Positions 47,291 to 55,352 of a DNA stretch of 64,000 bases are shown here, in pieces. Source of the DNA: Clostridium sp. CAG:571 (GTDB lineage: Bacteria > Bacillota > Clostridia > TANB77 > CAG-508); contig HF999522.1 of NCBI GenBank assembly GCA_000434015.1, forward strand, positions 62,001 through 126,000, in the 5' to 3' direction. Numbering within the stretch: position 1 is the stretch's first letter; each line of letters starts with the position of its first letter. The notes beneath the pieces are model-generated. The model ran no database searches, was not told the DNA's origin, and saw only the letters and a list, made by a program, of their open reading frames with translations. Position numbers and translations under genes: made by a program.

Positions 47291-47854
47291 ATGAAAATTA
47301 AATTAAGTGATATAAGAGAAGCAACATATGATGCTTACTTAGATACAGAATATAGAGAAGCTCTAGCTCATAGTTTAATGGGGTTAGGATATGTAAGTGA
47401 TTCACCACTAAACTTGGCTATGGGAACACAAAAAGAAAAAGAAGAAATTGAAAGAGTCGAAAGAAAAGCATTAAGCTCAAATCAGATAAGTGAAATTATA
47501 CATTTAATGATGTATGAGATGAGAAATGATTTTCAATATGGAAAATTTAAACCAATCGCATTGGAATTTTTAAATATTTCAGAAAAGATGAGAAAGACAG
47601 AAGAAAAAAATAAGATAAATAATGAAATAAAAGAAAAGCCAAAATGTAATATTGATAATGAACGAGGTGTAATGTACGATATCATTTGTGAAGTTTCAAA
47701 AACATTAAAAGATAATAAGCTATTTAATGAATCAAGAGAAATGATTGAAAGAGCAACAACAACTTACAGTTATGACGAAGCATTTGATATCATAAATGAA
47801 TATGTTGAAATTGTTGAAGAAAGAGAAAATGAGGAGGATGAAGAATTTGAATAA
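47291..47854 (+). CDS. Unrecognised acidic protein, partly paralogous to the next gene
   Basis: 187 residues. The first 110 are helical and unfamiliar. Residues about 115-187 (EKPKCNIDNERGVMYDIICE onward) align with most of the next protein (EKPKCKLLGEDGNIYNLMGI), so a duplicated domain is present. Ends EEDEEFE and overlaps the next start. Confidence 0.5.
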   Translation: MKIKLSDIREATYDAYLDTEYREALAHSLMGLGYVSDSPLNLAMGTQKEKEEIERVERKALSSNQISEIIHLMMYEMRNDFQYGKFKPIALEFLNISEKMRKTEEKNKINNEIKEKPKCNIDNERGVMYDIICEVSKTLKDNKLFNESREMIERATTTYSYDEAFDIINEYVEIVEERENEEDEEFE

Positions 47855-48077
47855 ATCTGAAAAACCAAAGTGCAAATTATTAGGAGAAGACGGAAATATT
47901 TATAACTTAATGGGAATTGCATCTAGAACATTAAAGAAAAATGGACTAGAAGAAGAGGCAAAAGAAATGTTTAATAAGATAACTACAGAAGCAAAAAGTT
48001 ATGATGAAGCGTTATGTATTATAATGGATTATGTAGATGTTACAGGAGAAGAAATATCAGAAGATGAAGAATATTGA
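47847..48077 (+). CDS. Small protein paralogous to the preceding gene's C-terminal half
   Basis: 76 residues from the TTG at 47847, with GAGGAGG at 47831. Shares the pattern EKPKC...(I/L)...SxTLKxN...SYDEA...II..YV with residues 115-187 of the 47291 protein. Function unknown. It is the last gene before the oriT-like region. Confidence 0.5.
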   Translation: MNKSEKPKCKLLGEDGNIYNLMGIASRTLKKNGLEEEAKEMFNKITTEAKSYDEALCIIMDYVDVTGEEISEDEEY

Positions 48078-48096
48078 TAAAAATTAAGAAAATTTG

Positions 48097-48127
48097 AGGA
48101 TGTCTAAATGACTACCTCTATTTTTTA
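48097..48127 (+). terminator. Terminator-like hairpin before oriT
   Basis: GAGGATGTC and GACTACCTC form an imperfect stem followed by TATTTTTT. It would stop transcription into the oriT region. Confidence 0.5.
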
Positions 48128-48129
48128 AA

Positions 48130-48215
48130 GCACCCAGCTAAAAGCCACGCTTTTAGGCAGTTTTGGGGTGACAGTAGGTCGCCCTGATCCTGCAAAATTG
48201 CTTGAAGGCAATTTT
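48130..48215 (+). other. Probable origin of transfer (oriT) with IncP-type nic sequence
   Basis: Three nested or adjacent inverted repeats: CACCC/GGGTG around CTAAAAGC-CAC-GCTTTTAG (48138-48156), and AAAATTGC/GCAATTTT (48195-48214). Between them lies CTGATCCTGC; ATCCTG|C at 48187-48193 matches the nic core of IncP-type (MOBP) origins. The MobC-like and relaxase genes follow immediately. This unit is richer in GC than its surroundings. Cleavage is expected between 48192 and 48193. Confidence 0.72.
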
Positions 48216-48244
48216 GATTGATAAAGTGGGAGCAAGGAGGAAGT

Positions 48245-48709
48245 TTGGAAAATAAAAAATCAAGTGAAAAATTAGAAAAATTAACTATAAGAATTTCAAA
48301 AAGTAAAAAAGAAATGCTAAAAAAGATGGTAGAAAAAAGTTCATATAATAGTCTTTCTGAAATAGCAAGGGCAGGGATTGAAAAAGAACTAAATGTTGAA
48401 ATGTATAAAGAAAGTTTGGATTTTATAGTAAAAGCATTAGATCAAATGTTAGATGAAAAGTTAAAACCATTTATAGCAAGTCAAAGAAAAATAAATGCAA
48501 AATATTTAAGAACATCAGTAATAAACACATATTTGCAGGGAGAAGTAATGTATAAATTACTAGGAGATGATATGCATAAGGAGTTCATAAATATGTTAAA
48601 TAATGCTCGTAAAAAAGCCAATTATTATATATCACGAGACACAGAAAAAATGAACAAACAGGATTTATATGATTTTTATACAATAGGAGAATTATATAGA
48701 AATGAATAA
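48245..48709 (+). CDS. MobC-like relaxosome accessory protein
   Basis: 154 residues from the TTG at 48245, with AAGGAGG just upstream. The N-terminus EKLEKLTIRISKSKKEMLKK followed by SLSEIARAGIEKEL is a ribbon-helix-helix DNA-binding domain, as in MobC accessory proteins that bind oriT. The remaining 100 residues are helical. It overlaps the relaxase start by 8 bases and lies directly next to the oriT-like repeats. Confidence 0.72.
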   Translation: MENKKSSEKLEKLTIRISKSKKEMLKKMVEKSSYNSLSEIARAGIEKELNVEMYKESLDFIVKALDQMLDEKLKPFIASQRKINAKYLRTSVINTYLQGEVMYKLLGDDMHKEFINMLNNARKKANYYISRDTEKMNKQDLYDFYTIGELYRNE

Positions 48710-49934
48710 TATAATTTTCTTATTTGAAACATTTAATCCAAATAAAAGAACTACATTTTTTAAACATAAAAATTATACAAATTATTTGGCATATAGTGAA
48801 TATGCTATAAAAAATAAAAATACTGAACATGGATTATTTGGAAAGATTGCAGATTTTCCAGATATAGAAAAAATGAAAGATATAGAGCCAGTAAATTCAT
48901 ATATAACTAATTTAGCATATAACAAAATGCCAATATTCAGATGTACGATATCATTAGATGAATATGATGCAATAAGATTGGGGTATGATTCAAAAGAAAA
49001 ATGGAAAGAACTTTTTGAAAGTAAGTTAATAAGTTTTGCTAAAAAAATGAATATAAAATATGAAGATTTACAATATGCAGGTGCTGTTCATTTAGAAAGT
49101 GGACATCCACATTTACAAGTAATGATGTGGAGTAAGCAAAAAGAAAAAATGAATTATTTTATAAAATATAATGTAATAAATAAAATGAAAGATGAATTTA
49201 CTAATAGCATTTTTAGAGATGATTTATTACAATTATATAAGGAAAAGGATATTGCTAAAAAGAAGATAATACAAGAAAATATAACATTACAAAATTTGAA
49301 AAAAATAAGTAGTGATAGTAAATTTTTAAAAGACATGATGAGATATGAAAAAGATTATCAAAATAAGAAAATTATTCCACAAAGACTTAAATATAGAAAT
49401 ATAAAAAATATTGCATTAGATTTATTAGAATTAAGAAAATTATTAAAAGAAACAAGTGGAAGTATAAAATATCAATATTTAAAGAAGTATCCTGAAGTTA
49501 TAAAAAAAGTAGATGATTTATCACAAAAAATTATTGAGAAGTCATTAGATACACAAAAGCAAATTAATGAATATATATTGGCAAAACAGAAAATTATTAC
49601 TTTTAAGTATAGTGATAAAAATAAAATTGAAGAAGCACAAAAATTGGAAAAAGAAAAAGCAGAAGAAGAAATAAAAAAGATAATAGGAAATCAAATTTTG
49701 AATTTTGAGAGAGCCTTATTAAATCAAAAAATAGAAGATGATAAAACAATGTACTATAATGAAACTGAAAGTTTGATATGGAGAATATTTAATTGTGTTT
49801 ATTTTTCAGCAAGACAAGAGGAAAAGTATGTGAAAAATTTTGAAATAAAATATAAAAAACAATTATCTAAACAAGCAAAAAAAGATATTGCAATTAATAA
49901 AATGAATGCATCTAGTTTTAACTGGGAAAAATAA
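48702..49934 (+). CDS. MobP-family relaxase
   Basis: 410 residues. The relaxase domain shows the metal-binding histidine cluster HLESGHPHLQV near 129-139, and an N-terminal tyrosine-rich region (NYTNYLAYSEYAI near 24-36) where the catalytic tyrosine is expected. The rest is helical and lysine-rich. This pattern fits the MOBP relaxases of Gram-positive ICEs (MobP3-like), which nick oriT and pilot the strand into the type IV channel. No in-frame CGG occurs. Confidence 0.8.
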   Translation: MNNIIFLFETFNPNKRTTFFKHKNYTNYLAYSEYAIKNKNTEHGLFGKIADFPDIEKMKDIEPVNSYITNLAYNKMPIFRCTISLDEYDAIRLGYDSKEKWKELFESKLISFAKKMNIKYEDLQYAGAVHLESGHPHLQVMMWSKQKEKMNYFIKYNVINKMKDEFTNSIFRDDLLQLYKEKDIAKKKIIQENITLQNLKKISSDSKFLKDMMRYEKDYQNKKIIPQRLKYRNIKNIALDLLELRKLLKETSGSIKYQYLKKYPEVIKKVDDLSQKIIEKSLDTQKQINEYILAKQKIITFKYSDKNKIEEAQKLEKEKAEEEIKKIIGNQILNFERALLNQKIEDDKTMYYNETESLIWRIFNCVYFSARQEEKYVKNFEIKYKKQLSKQAKKDIAINKMNASSFNWEK

Positions 49935-49975
49935 TAATGAACATTTATTATAAAGTAGATGTTCTTTTAATTTAC

Positions 49976-51946
49976 ATGAAAAGGAGGAATGTGGAGTTCC
50001 AAAAAAGGAGAAAAAATATAAATAGAAAAATTTTACTTATAATAGCGATAATATTTAGTATAGGGATATGTGCTTATACATCTGTAAATTTACATTTTTT
50101 ATTTAGTAAAGATTTTGAAAGTATGTTAAATTTGAATTTACAAGAGATAATAAAAACATTGTTCGCAGATAAAAGAATACTATTGATATTTATAATATTA
50201 GAAACTATAGTAATAACATTTTTATTATTATTTACAAATAAAACTAAAAATATATATCATAGTAAAACAGTAAAATTAACAGATAAGATAGAAGTACCAG
50301 TGCCAGCAGGAGATGGGCAATATGGTACGGCTTGGTGGTTACAAAAAAAAGACTATGACAAGATATTTAATTACAATATAATTGATAGAAACAAGGAATA
50401 TAAAGAAAGTTGTTTTGATTCAGGTGGAATAATAACTAATTTTGAAAGAAATGGAAATCTAGAAAAAATACATTTCATTGGAGACAATTTACATACGATT
50501 TTAATAGGTAGTTCAGGATCAGGAAAGTCAAGGTCAATTTTAATTCCAAGTATAACAATGCTTGGGTTAGCATCAGAAAATATGCTAATTAGTGATGTAA
50601 AAGGTGAATTATATTTATATACAGCACCAAAATTAAAAGAACTTGGATATAATGTAATTGCATTAGATTTTATAAATTTTTTAAAAAGTAATCATTATAA
50701 TTTTTTAGATTTAGTTATAAATGCAGTAGAAGATGATAATATTCCACTTGCTGAAAGTCTTGTAAATGATATTGTAAATATATTAGTAGAAAAGAATGAT
50801 AAAACAGAGCCTATCTGGGTTAATGGAGAACAGAGTGTAATAAAAACAGCAATTATGGCTGTGGTACTTGAAAATAAAGGCAGAAGAGAATATCAAACTT
50901 TAACAAATGCTTATTATTTTGTGGCTGAAATGTTTAAAACAGCAGATGATGGTGAAATGTTAATTGACAAATATATGAAAAATAAAACAGCAGAAGATCC
51001 TATAAAAAAGTTTTTTGCAGTAGCAGGTACAGCACCATCAAAAACAAGAGGAAGTTTTGTGGCGGCAGCACTTTCTACTTTACAAATGTTTGTAAGTGAA
51101 TATGTTGCAGATACAATACAAAAATCAGATTTTGATTTAAGAGATTTTGCAACAAAGAAAACAGTAATATACATTTTATTGAGTGACGATAAATTAACAT
51201 ATCATAAATTACGGTAGTCTATTAGTACAACAGTTATATACAGCAATTGTAGATAGCAGTAGAAATTCAGGAGGAGAGCTACCTATAAGAATGAATTTTA
51301 TATTGGATGAATTTGCTAACTTTACAAAAATTGATACATTTCAGTCAATGCTAACAGTTTCAAGACGGTAGAAATTGCAGATTTACAATTGCAATTCAAA
51401 GTTTTGGACAACTAGAAGAAAAATACGGAAAAGAAGGAGCACAGAATATTTTAGACAATGCTACTCTAATATATTTAAAATCAAATAGTGTTGAAACAGC
51501 AACTAAAATATCAGACAAATTACGGAGTATATTCAGCACAAAGTTATGGTGAAAGTAGTAACACGAATATTAAATATGATAATAGTAGTAGCAGTATGAG
51601 TTTGATTTCTAGAAAGATGTTAACAGCAGATGAAGTGTTAAGAATACAAAGTCCAATTATTTTAGTAATGATTGCAGGTGAATATTCAGCTATATTATAT
51701 GTTCCAGATATATCAAAAATGTATTTTAATAAATTAAATGGAATGGGAACAAAAGAAGAAAATAAAAAATTAAGAATTAAAAGAGAGGAAGAAAGACCAA
51801 TAAGAGAAATTCAAAAGGTTAAAATATGGAACATTTGGGATGAAATAAATAATATGGATGAAGAAGATTTTGAAGAAAGACAGAATTTAAAAGAACTTCG
51901 TGAAAACTGGAGAGTAAGTAGGAAGAGAAAGGATAATGATGAATAA
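49976..51946 (+). CDS. virD4: VirD4/TraG-type coupling protein, expressed through three CGG +1 frameshifts
   Basis: Four frames join by skipping the C of in-frame CGG at 51212, 51366 and 51523, giving about 655 residues. Two N-terminal membrane helices, Walker A GSSGSGKSRS near 178-187, AENMLISDVKGELY near 205 and Walker B ILDEFAN (in the second frame) are all present. The three junctions read YHKL-G-SLLVQQLY, LTVSR-G-RNCRF and SDKL-G-VYSAQ; coupling proteins of related elements have SRGRN and EKLG(K)YT there, so glycine fits. The first two shifts avoid a TAG directly after CGG. Start is uncertain: 49937, 49976 (ATG) or 49991 (GTG) are in frame. It links the relaxosome to the secretion channel. 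It overlaps the VirB2-like gene. Confidence 0.9.
51212..51214 (+). other. CGG +1 recoding site 1 (virD4)
   Basis: Zero frame TTA CGG TAG; shifted TTA GGT AGT. Confidence 0.88.
51366..51368 (+). other. CGG +1 recoding site 2 (virD4)
   Basis: Zero frame AGA CGG TAG; shifted AGA GGT AGA gives SRGRN. Confidence 0.9.
51523..51525 (+). other. CGG +1 recoding site 3 (virD4)
   Basis: Zero frame TTA CGG AGT; shifted TTA GGA GTA gives DKLGVY. Confidence 0.88.
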
Positions 51947-52289
51947 AAATAAAGAAAAAATAAAAACAGCAATTAAGATTGGTTTAAGAATAATCTTATT
52001 TGTTGTTTTATTATTTGCAATGCAACAGATAGTTCATGCAGCAAGTTTTGAAGAAACTAAATTAGTTATAGGAACACAAAATTTAGTTAATGCAGTAATT
52101 AAATGGCTAACTGGTATAGGAATAACAATTTGTGGTGGTTATTTCATTTACTATGTTTATTGCCTAAAAACAAATGATGAGGGAGAAAGAAGAAGAAATA
52201 TGCAAAATATTAAAACAACTTTAATATCAATGGTATTAATTACTTGTGGTTTGGCACTTATAGATGTAATTCTTGGATTCTACAGATAA
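51936..52289 (+). CDS. VirB2/TrbC-like small membrane protein
   Basis: 117 residues. A signal-like helix (about 16-33, ending HAA), a second helix GIGITICGGYFIYYVY near 67-82 and a third LISMVLITCGLALIDVILGF near the end. This is the pattern of VirB2/TrbC-type or Maff2-like pilin-position proteins found between VirD4 and VirB6 in Gram-positive elements. It overlaps virD4 by 11 bases. Confidence 0.65.
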   Translation: MMNKNKEKIKTAIKIGLRIILFVVLLFAMQQIVHAASFEETKLVIGTQNLVNAVIKWLTGIGITICGGYFIYYVYCLKTNDEGERRRNMQNIKTTLISMVLITCGLALIDVILGFYR

Positions 52290-52329
52290 AGAAAATTATT
52301 GAATTTTCTTTGAATAGAGGTGATAAAAA

Positions 52330-53173
52330 ATGGCAGATATGCTTGTAGAATTAATTCAAAAATTTATTGATGGATCAGAGGCAACACTAAATTCATTATT
52401 TAAAAGTATGGTGAATTTGGTGTTTTTTATAGAAAGAGAATTAAATAGCATACAAGTTCAGGGTGGCAGCAAAATAGATTTCAACGGAATATATCAAGTT
52501 GTATTTAATTATGCTTGTTTTATTTTAGTAATTGTATTTATTGCAAAATTAATAAAGATATATTTTTTACAAAATGATGGAGATGCAGAGAAAAATCCAA
52601 TTCATTTAATTGTCGGAATGCTAAAAGCAGTAATAATTATGATTTGTTGTAAAGAAATTTATGATATATTTGTCGGAATCACAAGTAGTTTTCTAAATAG
52701 CATTTTAGGTGCTATGCCCGTTAAAACGGTAAGTTTATCTGAAGTGTTAAGTGGAAATATTGCAGGAGGTATTTTTACAGCAGTAGCATGTTTAGTATTA
52801 TTGATAACTTGGCTAGTTTTAATTTGTCAATTTATTATGAAGGGAATTGAAATGCTACTAATGAGAATGGGAATACCATTTGCAAGTATTCGGACTTTTA
52901 AATTCAGATGGAGGAGTATTTCCTGAATATATAAGAGGCTTTTTAATGACAGCATTTACATTGGTAATACAATTAACACTTATGAATTTGTCAATTTTAG
53001 TAACAATAAATGGACATTTAATTTATGCTATTGCAATAGCAATAATATCAGTAAATACACCAATGATACTATCAAAATATTTGGTAAAACCAAATGGAAG
53101 CATTATAAATTCAGCAGGAAATACGGCACGTAATTTAAGGGCATTGACACCAAGATTAAGAAGGAGGAGATAA
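52330..53173 (+). CDS. VirB6/TrbL-like channel protein, expressed through a CGG +1 frameshift
   Basis: Frames 52330-52890 and 52892-53173 join by skipping C52891 of an in-frame CGG, giving 280 residues with six or so membrane helices (YACFILVIVFIAKLIKIYF; GGIFTAVACLVLLITWLVLI and others). The junction reads IPFASI-G-LLNSDGGVF; related VirB6-like proteins of such elements carry a G(L/M)xN(S/A)DGG stretch at this point, so glycine is the expected residue. The protein forms the inner-membrane channel of the type IV system. RBS is AGAGGTGA. Without the shift the product ends after about 200 residues. Confidence 0.85.
52891..52893 (+). other. CGG +1 recoding site (virB6-like)
   Basis: Zero frame ATT CGG ACT; shifted ATT GGA CTT gives SIGLLNSDGG. 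Confidence 0.88.
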
Positions 53174-53175
53174 AA

Positions 53176-53773
53176 ATCGAAACTTTACAAGAAATAATAC
53201 GAGTTTTAAGAAACATTGGCATCGCTATTGGAAGTGTAACATTTATTATCTTATTAATAAAAATGAGTGTAGAACCTGACAACAAAATGAAGTATATTAA
53301 ATTAGCAAAAAATACAGTTATAGCAAGTATATTAATAACATTGTCACTAAGCCTTTTAGAAATTCCTAAAAGTTATTTTGGAACACCTACTGGAATTGCA
53401 GATGATGAAACAAGTGATATTACATTTGCTAAAATAGAAGATAAAGATTGTCAAAATAGAGAAGTTGTAAATATAGATGGAAAAAGATATGTTATAACAG
53501 ATTCAAATAAAACAATTGCAGCATTAACTGACAATGAAGAATTACATGAAGCCTTTGGACTATATTCTTCAGCTAAAGTAGTAGAAAATGTAAGTTATTT
53601 AAGACTATTTAATGACTGTCAAGGTTTTTGGAAAGGCTATTATGCAGATATAGCATATTATAGAGATTCAGATGGATTTATTTTTCCTTCTAATTTTACA
53701 TATCAAGATTATATAAATCATAAGGAAAATAATTCATTTGGTCGGAGGAGCAGGTGGAGGTGGTAGTAGATGA
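53176..53773 (+). CDS. Transfer-operon membrane protein with ATC start and CGG +1 frameshift
   Basis: 198 residues if translation begins at ATC 53176 (AAGGAGG 7-8 bases before; reading I/M-ETLQEIIRVLRNIGIAIG) and the C of the in-frame CGG at 53743 is skipped. No ATG, GTG or TTG is available until 53263, which would remove the first membrane helix. Two helices (about 8-28 and 40-60) precede an extracellular domain. The junction lies in a glycine run, FG-G-GAGGGGSR, and the restored frame stops at TGA 53771, overlapping the next ATG as ATGA. That coupling exists only in the shifted frame. Family: conserved hypothetical protein of Gram-positive conjugation modules. Confidence 0.75.
53743..53745 (+). 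other. CGG +1 recoding site (membrane protein before PrgI)
   Basis: Zero frame GGT CGG AGG; shifted GGT GGA GGA, within a glycine run whose TGA overlaps the next ATG. Confidence 0.82.
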
Positions 53774-54087
53774 AAAAAACTGTAAAAATACCATCGCAAA
53801 TTAAATTGCAAACTGAATTTTTTGAAGGATATGGTATGGCTGAATTAATAAAAAGTATTATTGCTTTGGCTATATCAAGTATAATTGCATATTGCATATA
53901 TAAAATAACAAAAACCACTTTATTAGCAACATTCTTAGTTATAGGAAGTACAGCAATTTCAGTTGTATTTGTTACTAAAAATAGAAGTGGTTTTTCTTTA
54001 ATGGATAATATAAAAAATATCGTAAAATATGAACTTATGCAAAAAGGGTATAAGTATGAAAGAGGGAATTTCAATAAAAGAGAATAA
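53770..54087 (+). CDS. PrgI-family conjugation protein (VirB3 position)
   Basis: 105 residues. It starts KKTVKIPSQIKLQTEFFEG, like PrgI proteins, then two membrane helices (about 27-45 and 48-66) and a basic tail. PrgI-like proteins occupy the VirB3 position and cooperate with VirB4. It is coupled to the upstream gene by an ATGA overlap. Confidence 0.75.
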   Translation: MKKTVKIPSQIKLQTEFFEGYGMAELIKSIIALAISSIIAYCIYKITKTTLLATFLVIGSTAISVVFVTKNRSGFSLMDNIKNIVKYELMQKGYKYERGNFNKRE

Positions 54088-54667
54088 ATCATTAAATGAA
54101 TTTTTAAATATTAGAAAAATTGAAGATAACTTTTTATATACATTAGATAAACAAGTAATTTCTTTTATAAGAGTACACCCAATAAATACGGAATTATTTT
54201 CAGAAGAGGAACTTATACAAAAAATGAATAGTTCAAGTGTTGAGTTTAGTAATGAACAACAACCATATACTATTTTTATAATTCCTAGAAAAGTAGATAT
54301 TGCAGATTTTATAAAAGAACAAGAAGATTTAAAGAAAAAATTAAAAGATGAGGCAAGTATAAGAATTGTTGAAAAAAGAATTATAGCAACACATGAAATG
54401 GTTGCAAATAAAAACATTATCGAAAATGAATTTTATCTATGTATATGGGAGAATGCATCAGAGAATGTTGAAGAAAAATTAGAAAAAAGAGCAATAAACT
54501 GGAAAAATAGATTAAAACAATGTGATTTGGAATCTGAAATATTAGAGAAGACAGAAATTATATTATTAATTAAAAGTTTTACAATTCCAGAATTTGCTCG
54601 AAAGGAGAGTGTGGATTATGATGATAGCATCATAAAAATAAGGAGAAGTAGTGTTAAAAATAAATAA
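54056..54667 (+). CDS. Conjugation-module protein of unknown function
   Basis: 203 residues from the ATG at 54056. Cytoplasmic alpha/beta, starting ENKSLNEFLNIRKIEDNFL, with FIRVHPINTELFSEEE near 38 and a long coiled helix around 85-115. The fold pattern recalls the N-terminal domain of TraC/VirB4-type proteins without an ATPase, a weak resemblance. It overlaps both neighbours and sits just before the methyltransferase and VirB4. Confidence 0.5.
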   Translation: MKEGISIKENKSLNEFLNIRKIEDNFLYTLDKQVISFIRVHPINTELFSEEELIQKMNSSSVEFSNEQQPYTIFIIPRKVDIADFIKEQEDLKKKLKDEASIRIVEKRIIATHEMVANKNIIENEFYLCIWENASENVEEKLEKRAINWKNRLKQCDLESEILEKTEIILLIKSFTIPEFARKESVDYDDSIIKIRRSSVKNK

Positions 54668-55352
54668 TGTTTACAATATGGATTGTATGGAAGGAATAAA
54701 ATTATTAGATGATAAAAGTATCGATTTAGTGATAATAGATCCGCCATATAAATTAAATTTAAGCAAATTAAAACATCCATCAAGTTTTAATAGTTATGCA
54801 AATGAACTATTAGATTTAAAGGATGGATTTGATTTAAAAGTATTAGATTTATTAGTACAAAAAATGAAAAAGATAAATATATACATTTACTGTTCTAAAA
54901 GGCAGGTAAAGGAATTACTGGAATATTTTATGAATAAAGATTGTAATTATGAAATATTAACATGGCATAAAATGAATCCTAGTCCATTAACAAATAATAA
55001 TTATTTGCCTGATACAGAATATGTAGTATTTGCAAGAGAAAAGGGAGTAAGGCTATATGGAAATTATCATACTAAAAGAAAATATTATATTTCAGGAGTA
55101 AATCAAGTCGACAAGAAAAAATGGAAACATCCAACTATAAAACCATTACCGTTTATAGAAAATCACATAATAAATTCAAGTAACGAGGGTGATTTGATTT
55201 TAGATTGTTTTGCTGGAAGTGGCACAACTCTGGTTGGAGCAATAAATCAAAATAGAAATTTTATAGGTTTTGAAATAAATAGCCAATATTATGAAATAGC
55301 AAAACAAAGAATAAAAGAAGCATTAGAAACAAAGGCAGGTGATAAAAAATAA
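54651..55352 (+). CDS. Orphan DNA methyltransferase (N6-adenine/N4-cytosine type)
   Basis: 233 residues from a GTG with AAGGAG before it. Catalytic motif IV is VIIDPPYKL near 31, and the SAM-binding motif I is LDCFAGSGTTLVGAI near 185; this order marks a beta-class enzyme like many site-specific DNA methyltransferases. No restriction enzyme gene is nearby, so it probably protects the element from host restriction, together with ArdA. It lies inside the transfer operon; its stop overlaps the ATA start of virB4. Confidence 0.88.
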   Translation: MLKINNVYNMDCMEGIKLLDDKSIDLVIIDPPYKLNLSKLKHPSSFNSYANELLDLKDGFDLKVLDLLVQKMKKINIYIYCSKRQVKELLEYFMNKDCNYEILTWHKMNPSPLTNNNYLPDTEYVVFAREKGVRLYGNYHTKRKYYISGVNQVDKKKWKHPTIKPLPFIENHIINSSNEGDLILDCFAGSGTTLVGAINQNRNFIGFEINSQYYEIAKQRIKEALETKAGDKK

